Assembly (NCBI RefSeq): GCF_000745345.1
Contig: NZ_JQNR01000005.1
Span: forward strand, 2,604,001-2,668,000
Reading direction: 5' to 3'
DNA from: Actinacidiphila yeochonensis CN732
GTDB lineage: Bacteria > Actinomycetota > Actinomycetes > Streptomycetales > Streptomycetaceae
Length of the DNA stretch: 64,000 nucleotides
Under the pieces are notes generated by a model. That model searched no databases, was not told where the DNA came from, and worked only from the letters and a program-made list of their open reading frames with translations. The position numbers and the translations under genes are program-made. Each line of letters begins with the position of its first letter. Position 1 is the first letter of the stretch. Of this stretch, positions 16,872 to 26,509 are shown one piece after another.

Positions 16872-17082
16872 GTCCAGTCTCGTCCAACCCGACGGCGTTC
16901 GCAAGCATGAGCGGGTGCGCGTGTCCGGGCGCGTCGCGGCGTGGCCGCCGGACGGCTGAAACTCGCCGCCGCCTCGGGGTGTGATCCGTCCGCGACCGGG
17001 TTCGGTGTCGCGGCCCGCCCGGGTGGGGGCGGCGGGTGCGAACTCCGAAGGCCCGAAGTGTCCGCGGAATCGGGAAGCGTGT

Positions 17083-17093
17083 CGAAAGTTTCG
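17083..17093. promoter_or_regulatory. CGAAA-N-TTTCG palindrome upstream of the xylanase gene
   Basis: A perfect 11-bp palindrome. Motifs of CGAA-N-TTCG type are known upstream of actinomycete xylan-utilisation genes under LacI-family control. Here it lies about 400 bases from the xylanase ATG, so the link is uncertain. Confidence 0.35.
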
Positions 17094-17185
17094 CCCGTTG
17101 GACCTGTCTGTTTCGACGGCCGCTTCGGGACGGCTCGGTCGCGCTTCGGGGTGATCACGCCCGCATGGCCATTGACCTGCGCTGA

Positions 17186-18595
<1,410 letters not shown>

Positions 18596-18963
18596 GCCCT
18601 CCTGCCGGAAGAGCCGCAGGGCTGAAGAGCCGTACATCCGAAGAACGGTTCATCTGAATCACCGCACCGTACGGCGCGGCGGCCCCCCCATAGCCGCCGC
18701 GCCGTACGTATGTCTCGGGGGCGTCCACGCCTGGACTGGTGGCCCAGCCACCCCGTGCGGTGTGTCCCAGCCGTCCCGGGCGGCGTGTCCCAACCGTCCC
18801 GGTCGCCCCAGCCGCCTCGGACGACGCGATCCAGCCACCTCCGCAATGTATATGGACATGCCAATGATCGCGTGCTGTCATCTCCGTCGGATGCCGTTTC
18901 CAACGATGGAGAGACCCCCGGCCAGGCACTCCCGCCAGGCCGCCGGGACGCGAAGGGGGCACC
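18596..18963. other. gap between the xylanase and GH76 genes
   Basis: Contains the terminator at 18668-18708, then a C-rich run of imperfect repeats (CAGCCGTCCCGGGCGGCG / CAACCGTCCCGG). An AT-richer patch at 18845-18880 (AATGTATATGGACATGCC) probably holds the GH76 promoter. No gene. Confidence 0.5.
18668..18708. terminator. strong 16-bp hairpin after the xylanase gene
   Basis: A perfect 16-bp stem (CGTACGGCGCGGCGGC, 18668-18683, complement 18693-18708) with a 9-base loop, 73 bases after the xylanase stop. One of the longest perfect stems in the window. Confidence 0.8.
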
Positions 18964-20907
18964 ATGCGCACCGCACGCGAGACACTGTGGCCAGTCCTTC
19001 TGGCCGCCCTACTGCTGGCCGTGGGCCTGCTCGGGGCCGGCGCCCCGGGCGCGGCCGCCGCGACCGCCGGCTCCCGGACCACCCAGGCCGGGCAGACCAC
19101 GGAGGCCGGGCGGAGCACCCAGGCCGGGCAGACCACGGAGGCCGGGCAGGCGGCGCAGGCCGCGCCCGCCGACACGACCGCCGTCTGCGACCTGTACTGC
19201 GACACCCTCGACCCCTCCAAGGCCGCACAGGAGACCTTCCCCGTCGCCGACCTGCAACTCAACGGCCGCGTGGTGCGGCTGCACGTCGACGACACCGACG
19301 GCATGGCCTGGGCCAGCATCGACAACGGGCAGACTGGCGACTCCGTCTGGCTGGACCGCTCCTGGGACGGCGGCTCGACCTGGGACGGCCTGCTCGGCCA
19401 GGCATCCATCCCGTCCACCTGGACCGGCACCCGGACCCTCATGTACAACCTGTACGACCCGGTGAACCACCGCCGTGCCGTGCTGCGGGCCTGCGGTGAC
19501 GCGCAGGGCGTCAGCTGCACCGCCTGGGCCCGCACCGCCGTGTGCGCGAAGGTCTGCGACGGCTCCGGCAACGCCCCCGGCGACAGCCAGCCAGTGCCCG
19601 CCACCACCCTCAACGGCCGCACCATCGCCCTGCACACGGACTCCACCGGGATGGCCTGGGCGACCATCTCCGGCGGCACCGCGGGCGACGAGATCTGGCT
19701 GGACCGCTCCTGGGACGGCGGCGCGACCTGGCCGGACGGCTCCTCGAAGGGCCGCACCAGCACCCCCGCCGGCGCCACCGGTACGAAGACCGCCCGCTAC
19801 AACACCGACGACCCCCTCGGCCACCTCTACGGCGGCGTGGTCCGCGCGTGCGGCCGGGCCGTCGAGGGCCAGAACGGCAGCTGCACCGCGTGGGCCCGCC
19901 CCACCACCTCCCGCACCGCCGCCGCGGCTGACGCGCTCGCCTACTCCTACGACCCGACCACCGCCTACTGGGACAACAGCTGGTGGAACTCCGCGGTCGC
20001 GCTCCAGACGGTCATCGACTACATGCGGCAGACCGGCGACACCCGCTACCTGTGGATGGTCGACCGCACCTTCGAGGTCGACCGGGCCGCCTTCCCGTCC
20101 GGCGGCCGCAGCTCCGATCCCATCGACGGCGACTTCATCAGCCGCGCCACCGACGACTCCGAGTGGTGGGCGCTCACCTGGATGGACGCCTACGACCTGA
20201 CCGGCGACCACAAGTACCTCGACGAGGCCGTCACCATCGGGAACTACGTCAACACCCTGTGGGACACCAGCTCCTGCGGCGGCGGCGTGTGGTGGGACCG
20301 CGAGCGCACGTACAAGAACTCCATCACCAACGGCCTCTACGTGCGGATGACCGCCGAACTCCACAACCGCATCCCCGGCGACACCACCTGGCTGAGCCGC
20401 GCCACCACCTCCTGGAAGTGGTTCCAGAACAGCGGCCTGATCAACAGCGCCGGCCTGGTCAACGACGGCCTGACGTCCACCTGCGCGAACAACGGCCAGA
20501 CGGTCTGGTCCTACAACCAGGGCCTGGCGATCGGCGCCGCCACGGAGATCTACCGGGCCACCGGTGACCGCGGCGCCCTCAGCACCGCCCGCCGCCTGGC
20601 CGACGCCGCGATCGCCGCGCCCTCGCTGGTGGCCAACGGCGTGCTGACCGAGTCCTGCGACACCGGCGGCAACACCTGCGACGACAACGGCAAGCAGTTC
20701 AAGGGCATCTTCATGCGGTACCTCCAGGACCTGGAGTCCGTCACCGGAGCGTCCTCGTACGCCACCTTCGCCCGCACGCAGGCGAACACCGTCTGGAACA
20801 ACGACCGGGACAGCCTCAACCGGCTGGGCGAGCAGTGGGCCGGCGGCGGCGTCGCCGACTGGCGCACCCAGGCCAGCGCGCTGAGCGCGCTCCTGGCCGG
20901 CAGCTGA
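18964..20907 (+). CDS. secreted GH76-family glycosidase (alpha-1,6-mannanase type) with N-terminal duplicated domain
   Basis: 647-aa exported protein. Signal peptide about 1-33; Thr-Gln-Ala-Gly repeats (38-68) form a linker; two homologous 120-residue domains follow (about 71-190 and 191-312), each with SVWLDRSWDGG or EIWLDRSWDGG and C...ACG...SCTAWAR cysteines. The C-terminal alpha/alpha barrel (about 322-645) is GH76-like, with the catalytic Asp pair at 397-398 in SRATDDSEWW. GH76 enzymes cleave alpha-1,6-mannan of fungal walls or actinobacterial lipomannan. The repeated N-terminal domain is not one I recognise; carbohydrate binding is a reasonable guess. ATG 18964 follows AAGGGGG. Confidence 0.85.
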   Translation: MRTARETLWPVLLAALLLAVGLLGAGAPGAAAATAGSRTTQAGQTTEAGRSTQAGQTTEAGQAAQAAPADTTAVCDLYCDTLDPSKAAQETFPVADLQLNGRVVRLHVDDTDGMAWASIDNGQTGDSVWLDRSWDGGSTWDGLLGQASIPSTWTGTRTLMYNLYDPVNHRRAVLRACGDAQGVSCTAWARTAVCAKVCDGSGNAPGDSQPVPATTLNGRTIALHTDSTGMAWATISGGTAGDEIWLDRSWDGGATWPDGSSKGRTSTPAGATGTKTARYNTDDPLGHLYGGVVRACGRAVEGQNGSCTAWARPTTSRTAAAADALAYSYDPTTAYWDNSWWNSAVALQTVIDYMRQTGDTRYLWMVDRTFEVDRAAFPSGGRSSDPIDGDFISRATDDSEWWALTWMDAYDLTGDHKYLDEAVTIGNYVNTLWDTSSCGGGVWWDRERTYKNSITNGLYVRMTAELHNRIPGDTTWLSRATTSWKWFQNSGLINSAGLVNDGLTSTCANNGQTVWSYNQGLAIGAATEIYRATGDRGALSTARRLADAAIAAPSLVANGVLTESCDTGGNTCDDNGKQFKGIFMRYLQDLESVTGASSYATFARTQANTVWNNDRDSLNRLGEQWAGGGVADWRTQASALSALLAGS

Positions 20908-20954
20908 CCCCCACCGGCCAGCGGGGGAACCGAGCAGCGGCGGGGTCGTGAGAG

Positions 20955-20986
20955 CCCCTCCCGGACCGGACGGGTCCGGCGAGGGG
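20955..20986. terminator. hairpin between convergent GH76 and transporter genes
   Basis: CCCCTC-CCGGACC (20955-20967) pairs with GGTCCGG-C-GAGGGG (20973-20986) with one bulged C and a short loop. It lies between converging genes and can serve both. 21060-21160 beyond it is filled with degenerate GGCTGGACG/GGCTTGACG repeats. Confidence 0.6.
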
Positions 20987-21159
20987 GTCCCACGGCCCCG
21001 CTGCCGCCGCCGAAGCGTCAAGGGTGCTGATGGCGGCCGGACCCCATCCGGCCGGACCCGGCCTCACTCGGCTGGACGCGGTTCGACCCGGTTGGATCTG
21101 GCGTGGCATTGCGCGACGGGCTGGACGTAGCTGGACGTGGCTTGACGCGGCTCCCCTGC

Positions 21160-23424
21160 CTACACGTGGTAGGGGACGGTCGTGATCACGATCTTCGGCA
21201 GCGGGCGCAGGGCCCGCCGGAGCCGGGCGGCGATGCGGCTGTGCAGGACGCGGTGGCGGCGGCGCCTGGTCACGATCTCCGGGACGATGATCGTGAGAGT
21301 GAGCTGCGGCTGCTGCTCGTGCAGTGCCTCGATGTAGCTGACCAGCGGCGCCACCGTGGCCCGGTAGGGGGAGACGAGCACTTCCAGGGGCAGGTGGTCG
21401 CCCCAGGTGTTCCAGTACCCGCGGAAGCGGTCGGCCTCGGCCTCCGCCGCGCTCAGGTGCAGGGCGAGCACCGGCTGCCGCAACGACGCCGCGTAGGCCA
21501 GCGCGCGCATACCGGCCAGGTCCATCGTGGCGATCGGCACGACGGACAGGTGGCGGATCTCCTCGGGGCTCTCCTCGTCCTCGAACGCCGACGCGTAGGC
21601 GGCCGCCGTGGCCGGCCCGGTGCCGCCCCCGGCTCCCTCCGGCAGGGCGGGCGCGGACTCGTCGGAACCCGTGCCGTCCTCCGGCGCGGGCACCTCGACG
21701 TCGTGCAGGCGCAGCCGAAGCGCGGCGGCGACCGCCCGGTAGTGGCGGTGGATGCGCGTGGTCACCAGGAGGAACAGGCCGACGGCGAGGATCGCCACCC
21801 ACGCGCCCGAGGTGAACTTGGTGACCCCCGCGGTGACGAAGACGACGGCGGACAGCACGCAGCCGGTGGCGTTGAAGAACAGGCTCTTGCGCCAGTGCCG
21901 GTCCCGCAGCCGCCACCAGTGCCGCATCATGCCCGCCTGGGACAGCGTGAACGCCAGGAACACACCGACCGCGTACAGCGGGATGAGCGAGGCGGTGTCG
22001 CCGCTGAACGCCACGAAGACGAGGGCGGCCGCCGCCGACAGCACCGTGATGCCGTTGCTGAAGGCGAGCCGGTCACCCAGATGGAGGAAGAGCCGCGGCG
22101 CCTGCGCGTCCCTGGCCAGCAGGAACAGCACGCGGGGGAAGTCGTTGTAGGCCGTGTTCGCGGCCAGCAGGAGGACCGCCGCCGTGGCCGCCTGCGTGAA
22201 GACGTACATCGGCCCGCCGCCGAAGCTGCGGTGGGCCAGCTGCGACAGCACCGTCTCGTGCGCCTCGGGCACGACGCCGTCGAGGACGACCATGGCCGTG
22301 ACGCCGCCGAACAGCGCGATCAGCAGGACGATCATCCAGGTCAGCGTCGTCCGGGCGTTGCGCCACTCCGTCGGCCGGAACGCGGGTACGGCGTTGGAGA
22401 TCGCCTCGATGCCGGTCATCGCCGTGGAGCCGGAGGCGAAGGCGCGCATGATCAGCAGCAGGCCGACCCCCTCGGTGGCGTTCAGGTGCGGGGTCGGGGT
22501 GGCGTGGAAGCCGCGCCCCGCGGCGTCGCCCAGCCCCTTCGCCACGAGGGCGAAGATCGCGACGACGAAGGCGTACGTCGGGGCCGCGAACAGGGCTCCG
22601 GCCTGGCGCAGACCCCGGAGGTTCCCGACGAGCAGCAGGATGATCACACCGACGCCCATCGGGACGGCGTCGGAGGACAGCGACGGCACCGCGGAGGTGA
22701 TCGCGGCCACGCCGGAGGCGATCGACACCGCGACCGTCAGGATGTAGTCGGTCATCAGGCCGGCCGCCGCCACCAGCCCCGGCACCCGGCCGAGGTTGTC
22801 GGAGGCCACGATGTAGGAGCCGCCGCCGTGCGGATACGCGCGGATCGTCTGACGGTACGACACTCCGACCGCGAGCATCAGGAACGCGATCACCCCCGCG
22901 ATCGCCGGCGCGTGCCGCAGCCCGGCGGTACCGGCCAGCACCAGCACCGTGATCATCGCCTCCGGGCCGTACGCCACGGAGGAGAGCGCGTCGGCCGACA
23001 GCACCGGCAGCGCCACCAGCTTGCGCATCCGCTCGCGCGTGACCGCCGAGCTCTTCAACGGCGCCCCGATCAGGGCCCGGCGCAGGAGATGGGCCGCGCG
23101 GCTCGTGCCCGGCGGAGGCGCCGTGTCCGCCTCGGCCTCCCCGGCGCCCGGCGCCGCCACGCGGACCATCCGGGCCGGCCGGTCGTACCCGATCTCCGCA
23201 CGCGAGGGGAACGGCCCGAGGTCCGGGTCCACCGGTAGGGCACGGCGCTGCTCACCCGGGTCACCCGACACCCGCGCCCACGCCCGCCCGACCTCGGCGA
23301 GCACGCGGACCTGGTCGTCGTCGAGCCCGAGCAGCGCCTCCGACGGGCCCGGCACCCCGGAGCCGGGCCCGCCACCATCTCCGCCGGAACCACCATGAGC
23401 GTCTGCCACATGACCCAGTGTCAC
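21160..23424 (-). CDS. APC-family permease, KimA/YdaO-like, probable potassium transporter
   Basis: 754-aa amino acid-polyamine-organocation family protein. N-terminal cytoplasmic extension (residues 1-120), then KSSAVTRERMRKLVALPVLSADALSSVAYGPEAMI, the hallmark start of KimA-type proton/potassium symporters. About twelve membrane segments reach to residue 570, including YPHGGGSYIVASDNLG. A C-terminal soluble domain ends in a basic RRRRHRVLHSRIAARLRRAL segment. KimA proteins are controlled by c-di-AMP in other bacteria; I see no riboswitch here. GTG start at 23424 with GGAG upstream; an internal GTG 15 bases on is possible. Substrate assignment is by family only. Confidence 0.8.
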   Translation of the reverse strand: MTLGHVADAHGGSGGDGGGPGSGVPGPSEALLGLDDDQVRVLAEVGRAWARVSGDPGEQRRALPVDPDLGPFPSRAEIGYDRPARMVRVAAPGAGEAEADTAPPPGTSRAAHLLRRALIGAPLKSSAVTRERMRKLVALPVLSADALSSVAYGPEAMITVLVLAGTAGLRHAPAIAGVIAFLMLAVGVSYRQTIRAYPHGGGSYIVASDNLGRVPGLVAAAGLMTDYILTVAVSIASGVAAITSAVPSLSSDAVPMGVGVIILLLVGNLRGLRQAGALFAAPTYAFVVAIFALVAKGLGDAAGRGFHATPTPHLNATEGVGLLLIMRAFASGSTAMTGIEAISNAVPAFRPTEWRNARTTLTWMIVLLIALFGGVTAMVVLDGVVPEAHETVLSQLAHRSFGGGPMYVFTQAATAAVLLLAANTAYNDFPRVLFLLARDAQAPRLFLHLGDRLAFSNGITVLSAAAALVFVAFSGDTASLIPLYAVGVFLAFTLSQAGMMRHWWRLRDRHWRKSLFFNATGCVLSAVVFVTAGVTKFTSGAWVAILAVGLFLLVTTRIHRHYRAVAAALRLRLHDVEVPAPEDGTGSDESAPALPEGAGGGTGPATAAAYASAFEDEESPEEIRHLSVVPIATMDLAGMRALAYAASLRQPVLALHLSAAEAEADRFRGYWNTWGDHLPLEVLVSPYRATVAPLVSYIEALHEQQPQLTLTIIVPEIVTRRRRHRVLHSRIAARLRRALRPLPKIVITTVPYHV

Positions 23425-23518
23425 CCGTGGTGCTCCGCGCGGCCGGTTCCCGCACCCGGGGCCGGTGGGCGAGTGCGACGAGGGGCGACGGGTGACGAGG
23501 GGTGACGACGCGTTCGGC

Positions 23519-23606
23519 CGGGGGTTCGACCGGGGTTCGACCGGGGGTTCGGCCCGGGTTCGGCCCGGAGTCCGGCCCGGGTTCGGCCCGGGTTCGTTCG
23601 ACGGGG
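23519..23606. repeat. tandem GGTTCGACCGGG / GGTTCGGCCCGGG repeat
   Basis: Seven or so degenerate 11-13-bp units fill the space between the divergent transporter and DUF6571-like genes. The last unit runs into TTCGACGGGGAG, which with TACGCT 18 bases later could form the promoter of the gene at 23705. Confidence 0.65.
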
Positions 23607-23704
23607 AGTGATGGGATCGTTACGCTGAATGATCCATTCGTCCTACGGGGGCCACCGCCCCGGGGGCGCGTACGGGTGCCGTTCGGCGCCGGCGGGGAGA
23701 GCGC

Positions 23705-25735
23705 ATGGACTTCTCTGGGGTGGACCCGGCGGCGCTGGACGCGATGATCCGGTCCTTCGACGCGGACAAGGACCGGCTGTGGAAGGCCGTCAGGAGCTAC
23801 CGGCCGGCGTTCGCGGCCCTGGGCCTCGACACCGGCCCGATCGGCGAACTGGCCTCCCTCTGCCACTGGATGGACGACCAGCTCCCCGACCTGCGACGCC
23901 GACAGCGGCTCGCGGCGGCCTTGGACGGGCAGCCGCAGGCCCGGCACCTGAGACCCGTCCCGGAGCCGGTGCTGAGCGCGGTGCGGGCGCGGTCCGAGGG
24001 GAGGGCGCTGGCCGAACGGTTCAACGGCAACGGCGGCGGCGACAGGACGGCCGCTGCCGCCTACCACGCCATGGCCGAGGAGCTGGCCGCCCACGCGACG
24101 GACCCGGACCTCTGCTCCTTCTTCTACGCCAACCTCAGGCCCTTGGTCCTCGACGAGTTGGCCGCCGACCTCGCGAACGCGGGGAGCCCGACCGCGTCGA
24201 GCGACCTCAAGGTCTTCAGTCGGGCGTTCGCCACCGCTGTGAGCGCGCGACCCCCCGTTCCCGGCTTCGACAAGGTCAGGAAGGCCTTCCTGGAGCCCCT
24301 GCCGGCGCACGGCGTCAGCGCGTGGGCGTGGAGTCGCGCCGCCCTGCTGGCGTACGGCGACTTCCCCCACGACTTCCTGGCCGCGGCCGCCCGCGCGAAC
24401 GGCCTCGACCGCCTGGCCGATGCCCCGGACGCCCCCCAGCAGGACCACCAGGGCGACCGCTCGAAGTCGGCCGCCCTCGGCCTGCCCGCCGACCTCATCG
24501 CCCTCACCCTCCAGAACCTCTCGCGCAACGGCCGCGCGGCCTTCGACGCCGTCGCCCAAATGGGTGACCCCAAGTCCCCTGACCTCCAAGGCCACTTGGC
24601 CCTGCTCCTGACCTACGGAGCCCACAGCGACGAGGTCCACGCCGCCTTGGGCGCCATGATCGACGCCGCCGCAGGTGTCCACGGCTCCTACGACCCCCAC
24701 GGCACCTGGCACCTCGACGCGTCTTACAAGCCCACCCCCTACGAGCAGACCTTCGCGTACTGCGCGATCCTCGCCGCGGCCCACGCGAAGGAGGCGCGGG
24801 ACTTCGACGGCAACTTCAAGTCCGCCATGGGCCGCCTGGCCGCCGCGTACGCACCTGAGTTCGCCACGGCGGGCCATGTGATGAACGGATACAACTTCCC
24901 CGACTCGTCCTTCGGCGCGCCGAGCGTCACTGGCTATCGCGAGCTACCCGGCATCGATCCGGCGTTCCACCTGGGCGGGACGGATGCCTACGACTTCCTG
25001 AAGACCTTCGCCGATCAGGACGTCATGACGGCACCCTTCGACGAGGCGATGGCTGAGCTGCGTCACCGGGTTCTCGTGGAATCCGCCGCGATGGACAAGG
25101 ATGCCTTGCTGCACGACGTCCGTGGCGGTGACGGCACGTTCAATATGTCGGCCAAAGCCTTCGGTAACATCGCGCGACTGGAGTTCGACGCCATGACGGA
25201 GGTGCGCGAGAACATGGACGAGCAGTCCGACGCGTTCCGCGAGAACGTGAAGGCGGCTCTCATTCTCCCAAGTGAACTCGCCGGTGAACCCGAGTGGGGT
25301 CGGCTCGCTACTTTGATCTGGCGTTCCGGAATGTGGATCGGGAAGGAGTTCGCCCTGACGTCTGCGATCAATGCGACTGCCGCGTCAAGGTTGGCGGACT
25401 ACGCGGACGAGGCGAACCTGGAGATGGAGGCAGTACAGCGGTACTACGCTGCCTCGATCCTGGTGGAGGCAGGATGGCCGACAACGCCCATTCCGCCGAG
25501 TCTGCGGGACAAGGACGGTCATCTGAAGGCATTTGATCAGCTGAGCGCTGCCTCGGATTCCTCAAAGGTGCATGATGAGCTGGTTCGGCGGCTGCAAGAA
25601 TTCAACACTTGGTTGGTAGATCAGAGTGATCCACTGGGTACAGCTAGCTTTCACGACAGGGAAGAAGACGGGTCTGGTCTACTTGTTAATGCTAGCGCCG
25701 ATCTGGTCGCACACGAGGCGGAGGCGAATGGCTGA
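23705..25735 (+). CDS. large conserved actinobacterial protein, DUF6571-like
   Basis: 676-aa protein without signal peptide or membrane segments. It opens MDFSGVDPAALDAMIRSFDADKDRLWKAV, a helical WXG-like start, followed by LGLDTGPIGELASLCHWMDDQLPDLRRRQ; from memory this matches the family annotated DUF6571. It is largely alpha-helical and ends in a charged tail. Such proteins look like structural or chaperone parts of contact-dependent or ESX-type loci, but no secretion gene is present here. GGGGAG lies 6 bases before the ATG. GC falls noticeably after about 25,380, towards the convergent lipoprotein gene only 9 bases away. Function unknown. Confidence 0.72.
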   Translation: MDFSGVDPAALDAMIRSFDADKDRLWKAVRSYRPAFAALGLDTGPIGELASLCHWMDDQLPDLRRRQRLAAALDGQPQARHLRPVPEPVLSAVRARSEGRALAERFNGNGGGDRTAAAAYHAMAEELAAHATDPDLCSFFYANLRPLVLDELAADLANAGSPTASSDLKVFSRAFATAVSARPPVPGFDKVRKAFLEPLPAHGVSAWAWSRAALLAYGDFPHDFLAAAARANGLDRLADAPDAPQQDHQGDRSKSAALGLPADLIALTLQNLSRNGRAAFDAVAQMGDPKSPDLQGHLALLLTYGAHSDEVHAALGAMIDAAAGVHGSYDPHGTWHLDASYKPTPYEQTFAYCAILAAAHAKEARDFDGNFKSAMGRLAAAYAPEFATAGHVMNGYNFPDSSFGAPSVTGYRELPGIDPAFHLGGTDAYDFLKTFADQDVMTAPFDEAMAELRHRVLVESAAMDKDALLHDVRGGDGTFNMSAKAFGNIARLEFDAMTEVRENMDEQSDAFRENVKAALILPSELAGEPEWGRLATLIWRSGMWIGKEFALTSAINATAASRLADYADEANLEMEAVQRYYAASILVEAGWPTTPIPPSLRDKDGHLKAFDQLSAASDSSKVHDELVRRLQEFNTWLVDQSDPLGTASFHDREEDGSGLLVNASADLVAHEAEANG

Positions 25736-25744
25736 CCTAGCTGG

Positions 25745-26260
25745 TCACGAAACTCGGAGGCAATCGGTCGTGGCCGAGATGGTGAGTACGAACTTTTGGC
25801 CAGTTGCCTTGCCGGTGATCGTTGCATTGGCGTGGTGAGTTGCGTTGGTCATGTCGTACGTGGAGAAATGCTGTGCGGGTCTTGCTTGGAATCGTCTGCG
25901 TGCGGGGGTGTAGTGACCTGATTCTGACAGGTATGTCGACATGGCATCTACCGCGGTATCGATGAAGCCAGGATCGTTAATTCCCTGCCCACCGGTGGTG
26001 CGTCGAGCTGTGTACGTTCGTTTGGCCTTTCCGCTGCCGCATGGGATGTCGCGAATCCCGCTAGAGGTAACAGTGAAGAGTGCCTTGTTGTAGTCGTCCT
26101 TTTCGAATCCATGGATCGACCGGCTCAGGTCCGCGCGGAGTTCCGCGCCGGCCTGGGCTGAGGTGGGGCCGGGGGCGGGCGAGCCGCAGGCGGTGAGGGT
26201 GAGGAGCAGGGTCGTCGCGGTTGCGGCGAGGCCGGCGGCGGGTCGACTTACCGTGATCAC
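25745..26260 (-). CDS. lipoprotein of unknown function
   Basis: 171-aa exported lipoprotein. N-region MITVSRPAAG, a hydrophobic core LAATATTLLLTLTAC, and a lipobox LTAC with Cys at about residue 25, followed by GSPAPGPTSA. The mature part is polar with no recognised domain. GTG start at 26260; the ribosome site is weak (GGGACGG). It converges on the DUF6571-like gene with a 9-base gap, and its lower GC matches the end of that gene, so the two may have moved together. A plausible role is a surface partner of the large protein. Confidence 0.72.
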   Translation of the reverse strand: MITVSRPAAGLAATATTLLLTLTACGSPAPGPTSAQAGAELRADLSRSIHGFEKDDYNKALFTVTSSGIRDIPCGSGKAKRTYTARRTTGGQGINDPGFIDTAVDAMSTYLSESGHYTPARRRFQARPAQHFSTYDMTNATHHANATITGKATGQKFVLTISATTDCLRVS

Positions 26261-26383
26261 GCGCTCACGCTAGCCGTCCCGGGGGGCTTGGCGGCGTCAC
26301 CGTCGCGCCCCCTGTGTCGCGCTCGCGCGGGGTGTGGCTCGGGTGCCCGGTTCGCGGTCGGGTGCGGGGCGGGGCAAGAGAGG

Positions 26384-26446
26384 GTTACCGCTGGGTAACG
26401 TCGGGCAAATGGGGGCACCCTTGCCCGCTTACGTGTGTGACACACG
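26384..26446. promoter_or_regulatory. cluster of inverted repeats upstream of the amine oxidase gene
   Basis: Three nested symmetric elements: GTTACC-GCTG-GGTAAC (26384-26399), a GGGCAA/TTGCCC hairpin (26403-26426), and CGTGTG-TGA-CACACG (26432-26446). All lie 60-130 bases upstream of the ATG. The first and third look like operators; no regulator gene is adjacent. Confidence 0.45.
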
Positions 26447-26509
26447 CACAGCAGTCGCACGTAACACGCCGCTGTCAGAGTCCCCTGCGGCCAGTGAAGG
26501 AAAGGGGAC

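Noticed and set aside
23521-23606. tRNA-like GGTTCGA boxes
   Set aside because: They belong to a tandem repeat and no cloverleaf can be drawn. No tRNA or rRNA gene was seen in the window.
25626-25838. Plus-strand frame overlapping the end of the DUF6571-like gene
   Set aside because: It lies opposite the lipoprotein gene, which has a proper signal peptide and lipobox; the plus frame has no recognisable features.
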